DNA from: JAXHTH01 sp034211115
GTDB lineage: Bacteria; Planctomycetota; Phycisphaerae; Phycisphaerales; SM1A02
Length of the DNA stretch: 27,925 nt
NCBI GenBank assembly: GCA_034211115.1
Contig: JAXHTH010000364.1
Span: 1-27,925 of the forward strand
Direction of reading: 5' to 3'
Shown here: positions 15,003 through 23,328 of the stretch, one piece after another
How the letters are laid out: each line of letters starts with the position of its first letter
How positions within the stretch are numbered: the stretch's first letter is position 1
Position numbers and translations under genes: made by a program
The notes under the pieces: model-generated
What the model saw: only the letters and a program-made list of their open reading frames with translations
Database searches by the model: none
Told to the model about the DNA's origin: nothing

Positions 15003-16127
15003 TCACCCCACGCGATATCGCAGCACCGCATCCCCGCCGCGTCGTCGCTGGCTGACGAGGCTCAGCGTCAGGCCGTCGGTGAGGCGCGGGGCCTCGCGGC
15101 CGGTGAGGCACGCCACGGCCGCATCGTCGCCCAGCAGAAGCGGGGCGACGAACACCCACGCTTCCTTCACGAGGTTCTGCCTGAGCAGGTGCGCCAGCAG
15201 GCGCGGGCCGGCCTCGACGAGCACGTTGGTCGTATTGTATTCCTCGACGAGCCGCCGCATGAGAGGCGTGACCGACAGCTCGCCGCCCTCCACCGGCAAC
15301 CCGATCAACTCGACGCCGGCGGCCCGCATCCTGGCACGTTTCGGATGCTCGTCCTCCAGCGCCTTCTCATCACACGCGATGATCGTGGCCATATCCTTCG
15401 CGGTCGTGACGATCTGCGCATCCGGCGGGGTCCTGAGCAGGGGATCGATCACCACCCTTCGGGCGAGGCGGCGGACGCGAACCTCGCGGGCGGTGAGCAA
15501 CGGATCGTCGGCGAGGACGGTCCCGATGCCGGTGAGAATGGCATCGACACGGCCGCGCTCGCGGTGCACCATGCGCCGGCTGACCTCGCCGGAGATCCAC
15601 CGGCTCTTGCCCTCGCGGGTCGCGACGCGGCCGTCCAGCGTCTGCGCCCACTTGGCGATGACCCAGGGCAGCCCGCTGCGCACGCGATGGGCGAAGGGAT
15701 CGGTGACCGCGACGGCCGGCTCGCAATCGGGGAGGAGATCGACCTGAAGCCCGGCGGCGCGGAGGCGATCGACGCCGCCCGCGGCGATGGGATTCGGATC
15801 GCGCCGCGCGATGACCACGCGTCCGATCCCCGCCTCGATCAGCGCTTCGGTGCAGGGTGGCGTCTTGCCGGTGTGGCTGCACGGTTCGAGGGTGACGTAC
15901 GCCGTCGCCCCGCGGGCGCGAGCGCCGGCGCGGCGCAGGGCATGCACCTCCGCGTGCGGACCGCCGAAGCGGCGGTGGTACCCCCAGCCGACGACGCGAT
16001 TCTCGGGGCTGACGATCAGGCAGCCGACGGGGGGGTTGGGCTCGGCGCCTCCTCGGCCGCGGATGGCGAGGCGCGCCGCGGCGGTCATGTGCGCTTCGTC
16101 GATCTTCCGTTGCGTCTCACTCTTCAT
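15003..16127 (-). CDS. ribD: Bifunctional riboflavin deaminase/reductase RibD
   Basis: RibD carries out two steps of riboflavin synthesis: deamination of the diaminopyrimidine nucleotide made from GTP, then NADPH-dependent reduction of its ribose. The 374-residue product has the zinc deaminase domain (about 1-145) with H58-A-E60 and PCSHTGKTPPC (C83, C92). The reductase domain (about 150-374) carries WVIAKWAQTLDGRVAT, SRWISGE, DAILTGIGTVLADDPLLTAR and LVEAGPRLLAHLL. Length and order are standard. I chose the ATG at 16127, which overlaps the end of the upstream phosphatase gene by 11 nt. GTG (16133) and TTG (16142) are alternatives near a GGAGGAGG. No other rib gene is in the window. Confidence 0.93.
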   Translation of the reverse strand: MKSETQRKIDEAHMTAAARLAIRGRGGAEPNPPVGCLIVSPENRVVGWGYHRRFGGPHAEVHALRRAGARARGATAYVTLEPCSHTGKTPPCTEALIEAGIGRVVIARRDPNPIAAGGVDRLRAAGLQVDLLPDCEPAVAVTDPFAHRVRSGLPWVIAKWAQTLDGRVATREGKSRWISGEVSRRMVHRERGRVDAILTGIGTVLADDPLLTAREVRVRRLARRVVIDPLLRTPPDAQIVTTAKDMATIIACDEKALEDEHPKRARMRAAGVELIGLPVEGGELSVTPLMRRLVEEYNTTNVLVEAGPRLLAHLLRQNLVKEAWVFVAPLLLGDDAAVACLTGREAPRLTDGLTLSLVSQRRRGGDAVLRYRVG

Positions 16128-17559
16128 CGCCACTGGCGACAAGCGCCTCCTCCGGTTGCTGTCGGGTCGCGCCGCGCGCGGTGCAGAAGGTCAGGGCGGC
16201 CACCAGGATGTCGTCCTCGACGACCCCGTCGCTGAACTTGTCGACCGCGGAGACGAGGAAGCGCGGCCAGTGCCGGGGGGCCGGCCGCAGGGCCATCAGC
16301 TCGCGCACGCGCCCCAGGCCGAACGGCCGGTTGAGGCGATCGCGGCACTCGAACACGCCGTCGGTGAACAGCACCAGCGTGTCGTCGCAGGCGAGGTCGA
16401 TGCGTTCCTGCTCGGCCTCGAAGGACTCGGGATCGAGGGCGCCGAGGACGACGGTGGTCGCGGCGAGTTCGCGCACTCCGCCGTTGGTCCCGCGCAGATA
16501 CCCCGGCGGGTGGCCCGCGCTGGCCCAGCGGAGTTCCTCAAGATACGGATCGAGGGTGACGCAGGCCGCGGTCGCGTAGATGTTGTATCGCGTCATCGTG
16601 AGGCTGATGTAGCGGTTGATGAGCGTGAGCACCTCGCCCGGCTCGGCCCGGGGGCATTCGGCGCGGATCCGCTCCAGCTCGCCGTGCAGGCGGTTGACGG
16701 TGAGGGCGGCGGCGAGGCCGTGCCCGGTGACATCCAGCAGCACGAGGTGCACCAGTCCCTCGGCCCCGACGTGGAAATGGATGTAATCCCCGCCCAGCTC
16801 GCGCATCGGGGTGTAAGTGTACTCGAAGCGCACGTGCCCATCGTCGTAGGGCGCGGGGAACATGCTCTCGTGAAGCGTGCGGGCCTGGCTGAACTCCCGA
16901 CGCATGGTCAGCAGATGCTGGCCCACCATCCGCGTGCGGAAGCGCTCGCTGTGCCGGCGCATGCGCCAGGCGGCGATTCCCAGCCCGGGCAGGAGGACCG
17001 CGGGCCCGAACACCACGGTCAGGATGCGCAGGAACACGTCCGGCCCCGTCGCGAAGAGAAGCACCAGCACCGCCCAGACGATGAACAGCGGGATGAACGG
17101 GCGCAGCGACTCCCGCGGCGTCCACGGCAGGAACAGGCACGCGCTGAAATGCCACACGAACAGCGGGAGGATCAGGCCCGGCGCCTCCTCCGGGTCGATG
17201 AGATTGATGCTGAAGACGGTGAGCAGCGAGATGGCGCCGACGAGGAGGATCATCCGCGTCGCCGCGCCGAGCATCTGTGATCGGTCGGCCGCGTCCCAGT
17301 TGCGCTCGAAGAAGTAGTAGCCGATGACGGCAAGCGTGATGATGCGTCCCGCCCCGCCGGTCAGCATGACCAGGGCGGGCGTGTCGCGGACGAAGAGCAG
17401 CATCCAGAGCAGATGAATCGCTCCCGCGGCGAGGTAGACCACGCACAGGTATCGGAAGCGCTGCCGGAGCCAGCTCTCCAGCTCCTGGCGGTACTCGCTG
17501 CGGAAGAGGGGTTGGCTGTCGTTGAGGGTCATGACCGTCGGCGTCTCGGGCCGCCCCAT
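16117..17559 (-). CDS. Membrane-anchored SpoIIE-type PP2C serine/threonine phosphatase (first of a pair)
   Basis: The 480-residue protein has an N-terminal membrane region with about six helices (37-57, 61-82, 102-120, 127-146, 153-171, 176-198), then a short linker and a SpoIIE-type PP2C domain (about 225-460). Metal-binding acids are present: D258 (GGDY), D276 (LLDVTGHG), D400 (LFTDG) and D449/D450 (EDDILVA), along with AGHPP. It should therefore be an active Mn/Mg-dependent phosphatase facing the cytoplasm. Enzymes of this type commonly act on anti-anti-sigma or other phosphoproteins, but none is encoded nearby. ATG at 17559; an internal ATG at 17532 is possible. It follows its paralogue by 95 nt and overlaps ribD. 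Confidence 0.9.
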   Translation of the reverse strand: MGRPETPTVMTLNDSQPLFRSEYRQELESWLRQRFRYLCVVYLAAGAIHLLWMLLFVRDTPALVMLTGGAGRIITLAVIGYYFFERNWDAADRSQMLGAATRMILLVGAISLLTVFSINLIDPEEAPGLILPLFVWHFSACLFLPWTPRESLRPFIPLFIVWAVLVLLFATGPDVFLRILTVVFGPAVLLPGLGIAAWRMRRHSERFRTRMVGQHLLTMRREFSQARTLHESMFPAPYDDGHVRFEYTYTPMRELGGDYIHFHVGAEGLVHLVLLDVTGHGLAAALTVNRLHGELERIRAECPRAEPGEVLTLINRYISLTMTRYNIYATAACVTLDPYLEELRWASAGHPPGYLRGTNGGVRELAATTVVLGALDPESFEAEQERIDLACDDTLVLFTDGVFECRDRLNRPFGLGRVRELMALRPAPRHWPRFLVSAVDKFSDGVVEDDILVAALTFCTARGATRQQPEEALVASGDEE

Positions 17560-17654
17560 TATGCTTCTTTGGCCTCATCTGTCGCGGGATTGCGGCAGAG
17601 AAGGGGCGGAAAGGGCCCGATCGCGGTCGATCGCCGTCCGAGAGGACGCCACTC

Positions 17655-19199
17655 TTACCGCTCCGCGGGGAGCACGGCCGTGGCCTCCCGCCGGACCGGC
17701 GCCTCGGATTCCGCCACCCGCAGGCTCTGAAGGGCCAGGGTGGCGATGAGCACATCGTCCTCGGCCCGGCCGTTGTGGTGGCGGGCCACCGCATTGGCGA
17801 TGAACTTCGGCCAGCTTCGCGGGGGCGGGTCGAATCGAGCCGTCTGACGAAGCCGATCGAGGCCGAAGCTCCGGCCGTTCGCATCGCGGGCTTCGAACGC
17901 CCCGTCGGTGTACGCGATCACCAGATCGCCGGGGTGGATCGCCTGACTCCTCTGACCGGGCCGGAACTCGGTGGGGGGCAGCGCGCCCAAGAGGATCGTG
18001 GTCGAGGGAAGGTCGATGAGCTGCCCGTCAGATCGGCGGATCAGGGCGGGCGGATGGCCGGCGCTGACCCAGAGCAGTTCGCCGTTGTTGGGGTCCAGCC
18101 GCAGGCAGGTGCCCGTGGCGAAGAGGCTGTGATGGGCCATGGTGAGGTTGATGTAGCGGTTGAGGAGGATCATCACCTCGGCGGGCGTGGCCGCGGCGTT
18201 CTCCGCCAGGATTCGCTCCAGCTCCCCGAAGAGCCGGTTGACGGTCAGCGCCGCGGGCAGGCCGTGCCCCGCCACGTCCAGCAGGGTGAGGGTGACGCGG
18301 CCGGTCTCGGGGCAGACGCGGGCGTGCACGTAATCCCCGCCGATCTCCTGGATCGGCTGATACTCGTATTCGAAGATCACGTGTCCGGTGAACGGGCGGG
18401 GGAACATCGCCTCGTGCACGAGCCGCGCCCGCGACAGTTCGCCGCCGAAGGACTGAACCCGACGATTGAGCATGACCCGCTCGGCCCGCTCGGAGAGGCG
18501 ACGGCGGCGCCAGTGGACCATCGCCGCGCCGGGGATCAGCGCCACCGGGCTCAGGATCACCCCCACCACGCGATCGACCATGTCCATCGACAGCGCGTTG
18601 GAGACGAGGAAGGTGACGGCCCACACCATCAGCAGAGGCGCGAAGGGAACCAGCGATTCCCGCACCGACCAGGGCATGAAGAAGCACGCCACGAGATGCA
18701 GCACGATCAGGTCGACGATGCCGAGGACGGCGAAGTCCGGAATCGCCTTCTCCAGCACGAGGCGCGAGGCGAGCAGCACCACGCCCAGCAGCAGGATCAT
18801 GAGCGTGACGGCGCCGTTTACCTGCTGTCGTGTGCGAAGCCGCGCGCGAGCGTAGATGAGAAAGAGGGCGACGACGAGCAGCCCCGCGCCGAGCCCGGCC
18901 AGCCGCGCCCCGCCCCGACGGACGGCCGCCTGCGCGCTGCGGAGCCCGTCCGCGGCCCGATCCAGCGCCCCTTGCGCCACACCCTCGGCCTGGGTCTGCA
19001 AACCCGCCAGCGCCTGCGCCGATGCTTCCGCCCGGGCGGCCAGGTCGTTGAACTCGGTGAAGTAAAAGTGCCCGGCATGGATGAGCCCGAGCAGGAGAAA
19101 GGCGATGCAGAGGGCGACCATGCTCCGCCGGGCCAGCCGGTCAAGCTGGACGCCGACCTCGGCATTCGATCCCGGTTGTTCGCCTCCACTGGTCATCAT
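17655..19199 (-). CDS. Membrane-anchored SpoIIE-type PP2C phosphatase with periplasmic coiled segment (second of a pair)
   Basis: The 514-residue paralogue of the next gene has a first helix (about 27-43) and an Ala/Gln-rich extracytoplasmic helical segment (about 48-100, AEASAQALAGLQTQAEGVAQGALDRAADGLRSAQ). Four or five more helices lie between 102 and 228. The PP2C domain (about 255-490) has its metal acids: D289 (GGDY), D308 (LLDVAGHG), D432 (YTDG) and the EDD near 481. Segments such as PWSVRESLVPFAPLLMVWAV match the neighbour (PWTPRESLRPFIPLFIVWAV), which supports tandem duplication. The extra outer segment suggests a different stimulus. The start is ATG at 19199, with in-frame GTG at 19202. 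It lies 159 nt after fusA. Confidence 0.9.
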   Translation of the reverse strand: MMTSGGEQPGSNAEVGVQLDRLARRSMVALCIAFLLLGLIHAGHFYFTEFNDLAARAEASAQALAGLQTQAEGVAQGALDRAADGLRSAQAAVRRGGARLAGLGAGLLVVALFLIYARARLRTRQQVNGAVTLMILLLGVVLLASRLVLEKAIPDFAVLGIVDLIVLHLVACFFMPWSVRESLVPFAPLLMVWAVTFLVSNALSMDMVDRVVGVILSPVALIPGAAMVHWRRRRLSERAERVMLNRRVQSFGGELSRARLVHEAMFPRPFTGHVIFEYEYQPIQEIGGDYVHARVCPETGRVTLTLLDVAGHGLPAALTVNRLFGELERILAENAAATPAEVMILLNRYINLTMAHHSLFATGTCLRLDPNNGELLWVSAGHPPALIRRSDGQLIDLPSTTILLGALPPTEFRPGQRSQAIHPGDLVIAYTDGAFEARDANGRSFGLDRLRQTARFDPPPRSWPKFIANAVARHHNGRAEDDVLIATLALQSLRVAESEAPVRREATAVLPAER

Positions 19200-19316
19200 C
19201 ACTCAGGATGTCGCCCGAGGGCGGATCTCTCCAAAGCCTGCGCGAAAGAGTATGGGAAAGACGCGCGATCCCGCTCTGCCGTCTTGTTCGGAGAGCGCTC
19301 GTTTCATTCTCACGTC

Positions 19317-19348
19317 ACGTGTCCGATGCGTTCACGGTCCGGACACGT
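19317..19348 (-). terminator. Hairpin just downstream of fusA
   Basis: ACGTGTCCG and CGGACACGT form a perfect 9-bp stem with a 14-nt loop, beginning 10 nt after the fusA stop. No T-run follows on the minus strand, so it may mark the 3' end without being an intrinsic terminator. Confidence 0.35.
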
Positions 19349-19358
19349 TCGACGCCGA

Positions 19359-21479
19359 TCACACGCGGGCGAGCACCTCATCGCGCAGCCGGTCGGGCAT
19401 GAGCCGGTACTCGGCGGGCTCCATGGTGCTGCTGGCGCGCCCCTGGGTCAGCCCGCGGAGGATGGTGGTGTAGCCGAACATCTCCGAAAGCGGCACGTCG
19501 GCGTAGATGATGCGCACGTTTCCGCGGAGTTCGGAATCCACGATCTGGCCCCGGCGCGAGGAGAGATCGCCGGACACGGCGCCGAAGAACTCATCGGGCG
19601 TGGTGATGATGACCTTCATGATCGGCTCGAGCAGGGCGAGGCCGGCCTGGGTGCACGCGTCGCGGAAGGCCAGCGCGCCGGCCTGCTCGAAGGCGATCGG
19701 GCTCGAGTCCACCTCGTGGAACGAGCCGAACACCAGCTCCGCCATCACGTTCATGACGGGGAACCCGCCGAGGATGCCCGACGCGGCGGCGTTGCGCACG
19801 CCCATCTCCACCGAGGGGATGAACTCGCGGGGGATGACGCCCTGGGTGATCTTCTCGGCGAAGACGATGCCGTTGACCATTTCCAGGCCCTGCTCCTCGG
19901 CGGCTTCGCGGCTGAGAGGACGGACGTTGAGCACGACGTCGCCGTATTGCCCCCGCCCGCCCGTCTGCTTGATGAACTTCCCCCGAACCTTCTCCGCGGC
20001 GCCGGTGATCGTCTCGCGGTAGCTGACGCGCGGCGTGCCGACCTTGACGTTGATCTTCATGTCGCGCACGAGCTTGTTCTTGACGATTTCCAGATGCAGT
20101 TCACCCATGCCGGCGATGATGGTCTGCCCCGTCTCGTCGTTCTGGCTGGCCCGGAAGGAGGGATCCTCGCGGCGAATGGTCGCCAGGGCATCCGAGAGTC
20201 GATTCTTGTCCTCGGAGGTGTTCGGCTCGATGGACATCGAGATGACCGGCTCGGGAAAGACCATCCGTTCGAGGACGATCGGCGCGTCCGGGCTGCAGAG
20301 CGTGTCGCCGGTGACGGAATGCTTGAGCCCGATGACGGCGACGATGTGCCCGGCCTGGGCCTCGTCCAGCGGAAGCCGCGCCTTGGCGTGCATCTCGAAG
20401 ATCCGGCTGATGTTTTCCTTCTTGTTGCTCGTGGCGTTAAGCACCCGGGTGCCCCGGGTGAGGCGGCCGGAGTAGATGCGGATGTAGGTCAGGTCGCCGT
20501 GCACGTCCGAGACGACCTTGAACACGAGGGCCGCGAACGGGGCGTCGGCGTTGTGCGGGCGCGTGATCTTCTCCGTCTTCTTCCGCACCCGGGGATTGAC
20601 GCCCTCGATCTCCGGCACCTGGGTGGGATCGGGCAGGTAATCGATGACGCCGTTGAGCAGCCGCTGCACGCCGATGTTGCGCAGGGCCGAGCCGCAGAAG
20701 ACGGGGAAGCACCGGCGGGCCAGCGTGCCGCGGCGCAGGGCCGCGGTGATCTGCTCCTTCGTCACCGCGCTTTCGTCCTCGAGGTAGCGCTCGGCCAGTT
20801 CATCATCGAGATCGGCGGCGCGTTCGATGAGGTCGTGCCGCCAGATCTCCGCCGTCTCGAGCATGTCCGGGGGGATCGGCTTTTCGTGCACGATCGCGCC
20901 CAGTTCGCCGGCGTCGAAGTAGTATGCCTTCATCTCGATCAGGTCGATGATGCCCTCGAAGGACTCGCTCATCCCGATGGGAAGCTGCACCGCCATGGGA
21001 TTGGCGCCGAGGCGCTCGCGAATGGACTGATAACTGAAATCGAAGTCCGCCCCGATCTTGTCCATCTTGTTGATGAAGCAGATGCGGGGGACGGAGTAGC
21101 GGTCCGCCTGCCGCCAGACGGTCTCCGACTGGGCCTCCACGCCCTCCTTGCCGTCGAAGACGATCACCGCCCCGTCGAGGACGCGCATGGAGCGTTCGAC
21201 CTCGACGGTGAAGTCGACGTGGCCGGGGGTGTCGATGAGGTTGATGGTGTAGGGGACGCCGTGGTAGTCCCAGGGGCAGGTGGTGGCGGCGGACTGGATG
21301 GTGATGCCGCGCTGCTGCTCCTCTTCGAGGAAGTCCATGATCGCCGTGCCCTCGTGCACCTCGCCCAGCTTGTAGCTGCGCCCGGTGTAGTACAGCACGC
21401 GCTCGGTGACGGTGGTCTTGCCCGCGTCGATGTGAGCGCAGATGCCGATGTTGCGAAGCTTGGTGAGATCAAGGGGCAT
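19359..21479 (-). CDS. fusA: Translation elongation factor G
   Basis: EF-G is the GTPase that moves tRNA and mRNA through the ribosome; paralogues may act in recycling. The 706-residue product has full family length. It has G1 AHIDAGKTT (15-23), switch I QQRGITIQSAATT, G3 DTPGH, G4 NKMD, domain II, domain III with GMGELHLEI, domain IV with RGKFIKQTGGRGQYGDVVL and a domain V ending in FGYTTILRGLTQGRASSTMEPAEYR. The IMDFLEEEQQRGITIQSAAT stretch is like the spd/mitochondrial EFG1 branch, which is an inference from memory. No rpsL, rpsG or tuf is adjacent, so this is not the classic str operon copy. ATG at 21479; the ribosome site is weak. Confidence 0.95.
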   Translation of the reverse strand: MPLDLTKLRNIGICAHIDAGKTTVTERVLYYTGRSYKLGEVHEGTAIMDFLEEEQQRGITIQSAATTCPWDYHGVPYTINLIDTPGHVDFTVEVERSMRVLDGAVIVFDGKEGVEAQSETVWRQADRYSVPRICFINKMDKIGADFDFSYQSIRERLGANPMAVQLPIGMSESFEGIIDLIEMKAYYFDAGELGAIVHEKPIPPDMLETAEIWRHDLIERAADLDDELAERYLEDESAVTKEQITAALRRGTLARRCFPVFCGSALRNIGVQRLLNGVIDYLPDPTQVPEIEGVNPRVRKKTEKITRPHNADAPFAALVFKVVSDVHGDLTYIRIYSGRLTRGTRVLNATSNKKENISRIFEMHAKARLPLDEAQAGHIVAVIGLKHSVTGDTLCSPDAPIVLERMVFPEPVISMSIEPNTSEDKNRLSDALATIRREDPSFRASQNDETGQTIIAGMGELHLEIVKNKLVRDMKINVKVGTPRVSYRETITGAAEKVRGKFIKQTGGRGQYGDVVLNVRPLSREAAEEQGLEMVNGIVFAEKITQGVIPREFIPSVEMGVRNAAASGILGGFPVMNVMAELVFGSFHEVDSSPIAFEQAGALAFRDACTQAGLALLEPIMKVIITTPDEFFGAVSGDLSSRRGQIVDSELRGNVRIIYADVPLSEMFGYTTILRGLTQGRASSTMEPAEYRLMPDRLRDEVLARV

Positions 21480-21952
21480 GGTCAGGGTTCTTCGTCACGT
21501 TCGCGGCCGGAGTTTCCCCCTCCCGCGGGGTCTGTCCCGAGGCCGGGGCGGGGGACGGGGGCGGCGAGGCCGTCGGGTCAGCGGCCGTGCTTCCCGGGGG
21601 AAACGCCCGGCGAGTTGGATTCGTGTTATCGGCCGATCGACCTGCTCCGCGAACCGGCGGGGCAGCATCGTGCCTCGGACCGGTTCGGGCGGGTCCTCGG
21701 TCCTGCTCCGGCAGCCCGCATCTGCGCCGGGCCGCTCAGGACCGTCTAGCGCAGGCGGGCGTCCTCGTCTGCTTCGCGCAACGGTCTGCTCCTTCCGCTG
21801 CTGTCCCGGCCCGCGAAGGACGGGCGATGAGAACGCTCCGGCAGTTTCCTGCCTGCGCCCGGGGCGACCACCGTCCCGGGCGAAGCGCGACCGGGGCAGT
21901 CTAGCAGGAGCGCTGCGGCAGTCAAACGGCTGCCGGCGCCCGAGGGCCGGTC
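21480..21952 (-). other. Gene-free gap between fusA and the RNase HII-like gene
   Basis: No frame in these 473 bases looks like a real protein. On the minus strand GATAAC (21625-21630) could be a -10 for fusA, about 145 nt upstream of its start, but the -35 (TTCGCG at 17 nt) is poor. The sequence context ATCGGCCGATAAC resembles the ATCGCCGATAAC in the promoter of the small membrane protein at 23374. Nothing else clear was seen. Confidence 0.35.
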
Positions 21953-22924
21953 TCACGTCCGGCGGATCAGGCTCGGCCGGGGCAGGCCCAGCTCGTCGAT
22001 CACCGGCGCGATCTCCCGCACATACCGACGCGCATCCGTGAAGTAGCCCGCCGTCGGCTTCAGTTCCGGCAGGCGTGCCGTGAAGAATCGGTTCAGCCTC
22101 GCCATGTGAAGTTCCCGGACGTACTTGGCGATCATCGACGCCAGGGCCACCGGCAGATGGTGACCCTCCGACTCCCGGTGGAAACTGAGGGTAAGCAGCG
22201 ACGCGCCGCGCTGAAGCCGGTACCGGCTGAGCTCCGCGCTCTCGGCGAGGATGCGGATCTGCGCCTCCGGCCAGATCATCTGGAGCGGGCGAAGGTAGCC
22301 GATCCGGCCGCCCTGGCGATCGACGATCACCCGGGGATGGGCGCGGGGGAAGGCGCGCCAGACGGCGTCGGCGAGATGCATCGCCGCGTCGAAGTTCACC
22401 GCGGCCTTCGATCCCATCCGCGCCACCCCGTCGTTGAACTGCTCCGGGTCGATCGCCCGGCACTGCAGGAGCGGGCAGGTCACCCGCGCCCGGATCATCG
22501 CGCGCTGAAGCCGCGCGATGGCGATGCGCAGCGCATCGGCCTCCCATGCCACGGGCAGGTCGGTCCGGGAGGCGTACCACGGGCGATCGCCGATCTCGGT
22601 TCCCAGGCGAGTAAACAACGCCTCATCATCGGGAGGCGGTTCGTGGTCCACGGCGATGAAGGCGAGCACCGCGCGCTCGAGATGCGCCAGCGGGTGCGTC
22701 GCCTTGCTGTTGTTCGCGCCCTTCAGAAGCTTGGAATCGTCGATGGCGATGCGCTTGCGCCGATCGCGCCGGCCGCGGCAGACGGCATCGCGGAGGATCG
22801 ACCACAGGTTCGGCGGACCCGAAGCGGGATCGGCATCCTCGAGCACGAACACGCTGCACGCCACGCACAGCGGGCCCAGCATGGGCCCGTACCCGGCCTC
22901 ATCGATCCCCGCATAGACGAGCAT
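21953..22924 (-). CDS. Divergent RNase HII-like protein
   Basis: The N-terminus LVYAGIDEAGYGPMLGPLCVA matches the RNase HII opening GxDEAGRGPxxGP and supplies two acids, D8 and E9. IAIDDSKLL (60-67) matches the DSKxL motif, VIVDRQGG gives D202, and LASMIAKYVREL matches ASxxAKxxRD with E271 in place of the last Asp. RNase HII cuts RNA in RNA-DNA hybrids and starts ribonucleotide removal. At 323 residues this is well over the usual 200. The GRG motif that senses the ribose reads GYG, so substrate choice may differ. The start is the ATG at 22924; longer frames run into intergenic repeats. There is no ribosome site, but ACTGTA (22934-22939; TACAGT on the minus strand) lies 9 nt upstream. Confidence 0.8.
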   Translation of the reverse strand: MLVYAGIDEAGYGPMLGPLCVACSVFVLEDADPASGPPNLWSILRDAVCRGRRDRRKRIAIDDSKLLKGANNSKATHPLAHLERAVLAFIAVDHEPPPDDEALFTRLGTEIGDRPWYASRTDLPVAWEADALRIAIARLQRAMIRARVTCPLLQCRAIDPEQFNDGVARMGSKAAVNFDAAMHLADAVWRAFPRAHPRVIVDRQGGRIGYLRPLQMIWPEAQIRILAESAELSRYRLQRGASLLTLSFHRESEGHHLPVALASMIAKYVRELHMARLNRFFTARLPELKPTAGYFTDARRYVREIAPVIDELGLPRPSLIRRT

Positions 22925-22933
22925 GACGGCCGC

Positions 22934-22939
22934 ACTGTA
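22934..22939 (-). promoter_or_regulatory. Candidate -10 box of the RNase HII-like gene
   Basis: TACAGT on the minus strand is 4/6 to the consensus and ends 9 nt before the ATG, which has no ribosome site. This fits a leaderless start but is weak evidence alone. Confidence 0.22.
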
Positions 22940-22984
22940 CCAGCCCGACCCCGGGACGGATCTCAATCGACAGGTCGCAAACAG

Positions 22985-23088
22985 CCCCCGGAATCGACGG
23001 CCCCCGGAATCGATGGCCTCCGCAATCGGCGGACCCCCGGAAGCGGCTGCCACGGAATCGAAGGTGCCACGAAATCGAGGGTGCCACG
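22985..23088. repeat. Degenerate 16-17-bp tandem repeat
   Basis: GGAATCGA or close variants recur at 22990, 23006, 23022, 23039, 23054 and 23071, spaced 15-17 bp. The later units read TGCCACGGAATCGAAGG and TGCCACGAAATCGAGGG, exactly 17 bp apart. The third TGCCACG (23082) opens the first hairpin element. Confidence 0.8.
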
Positions 23089-23115
23089 GGTCAGGCGCTT
23101 TAGCCTGACCCGTGC
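23079..23115 (+). repeat. GGTGCCACG hairpin element 1
   Basis: CACGGGTCAGGC (23085-23096) and GCCTGACCCGTG (23103-23114) are a perfect 12-bp stem with loop GCTTTA. The element is framed by GGGTGCCACG at its start and CGTGC at its end. Confidence 0.8.
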
Positions 23116-23144
23116 TGCGCCCGCTGCAGACACAACCCAGGCGA

Positions 23145-23251
23145 GCCGCCGCGTCCCCGCGAGCGGGTCGCGCCGTGCGGTCCGGAGCCCCGGATGGCGC
23201 GATCTGGGCTTTGCCCTTCCGGGGGTGAGCCGCTGGCGGGGACGCGGCGGC
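23145..23251. repeat. Long nested inverted repeat
   Basis: Arms at 23145-23169 and 23227-23251 pair at 23 of 25 positions, including 16 in a row (GCCGCCGCGTCCCCGC with its complement). Inside, CCCCGGA/TCCGGGG (23188-23194, 23218-23224) and GGGC-TTT-GCCC (23206-23216) form nested stems. Confidence 0.7.
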
Positions 23252-23259
23252 GCGTGGGA

Positions 23260-23297
23260 GCACGGCCGACTCCCTTCGGTCGCTGGCCGTGGCACCC
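23260..23297 (-). repeat. GGTGCCACG hairpin element 2
   Basis: On the minus strand the element opens GGGTGCCACGG and closes CCGTGC. CACGGCC (23261-23267) pairs with GGCCGTG (23285-23291), with further partial pairing inside. The stem sequence differs from elements 1 and 3. Confidence 0.7.
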
Positions 23298-23328
23298 GAC
23301 TCATCGCTCATCGCTTATCGCTCGCCCG

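Noticed and set aside
17775..21749. A 1324-codon open frame on the plus strand
   Set aside because: It runs antisense to both phosphatases and fusA, whose conserved motifs are on the other strand. Its length is an effect of high GC.
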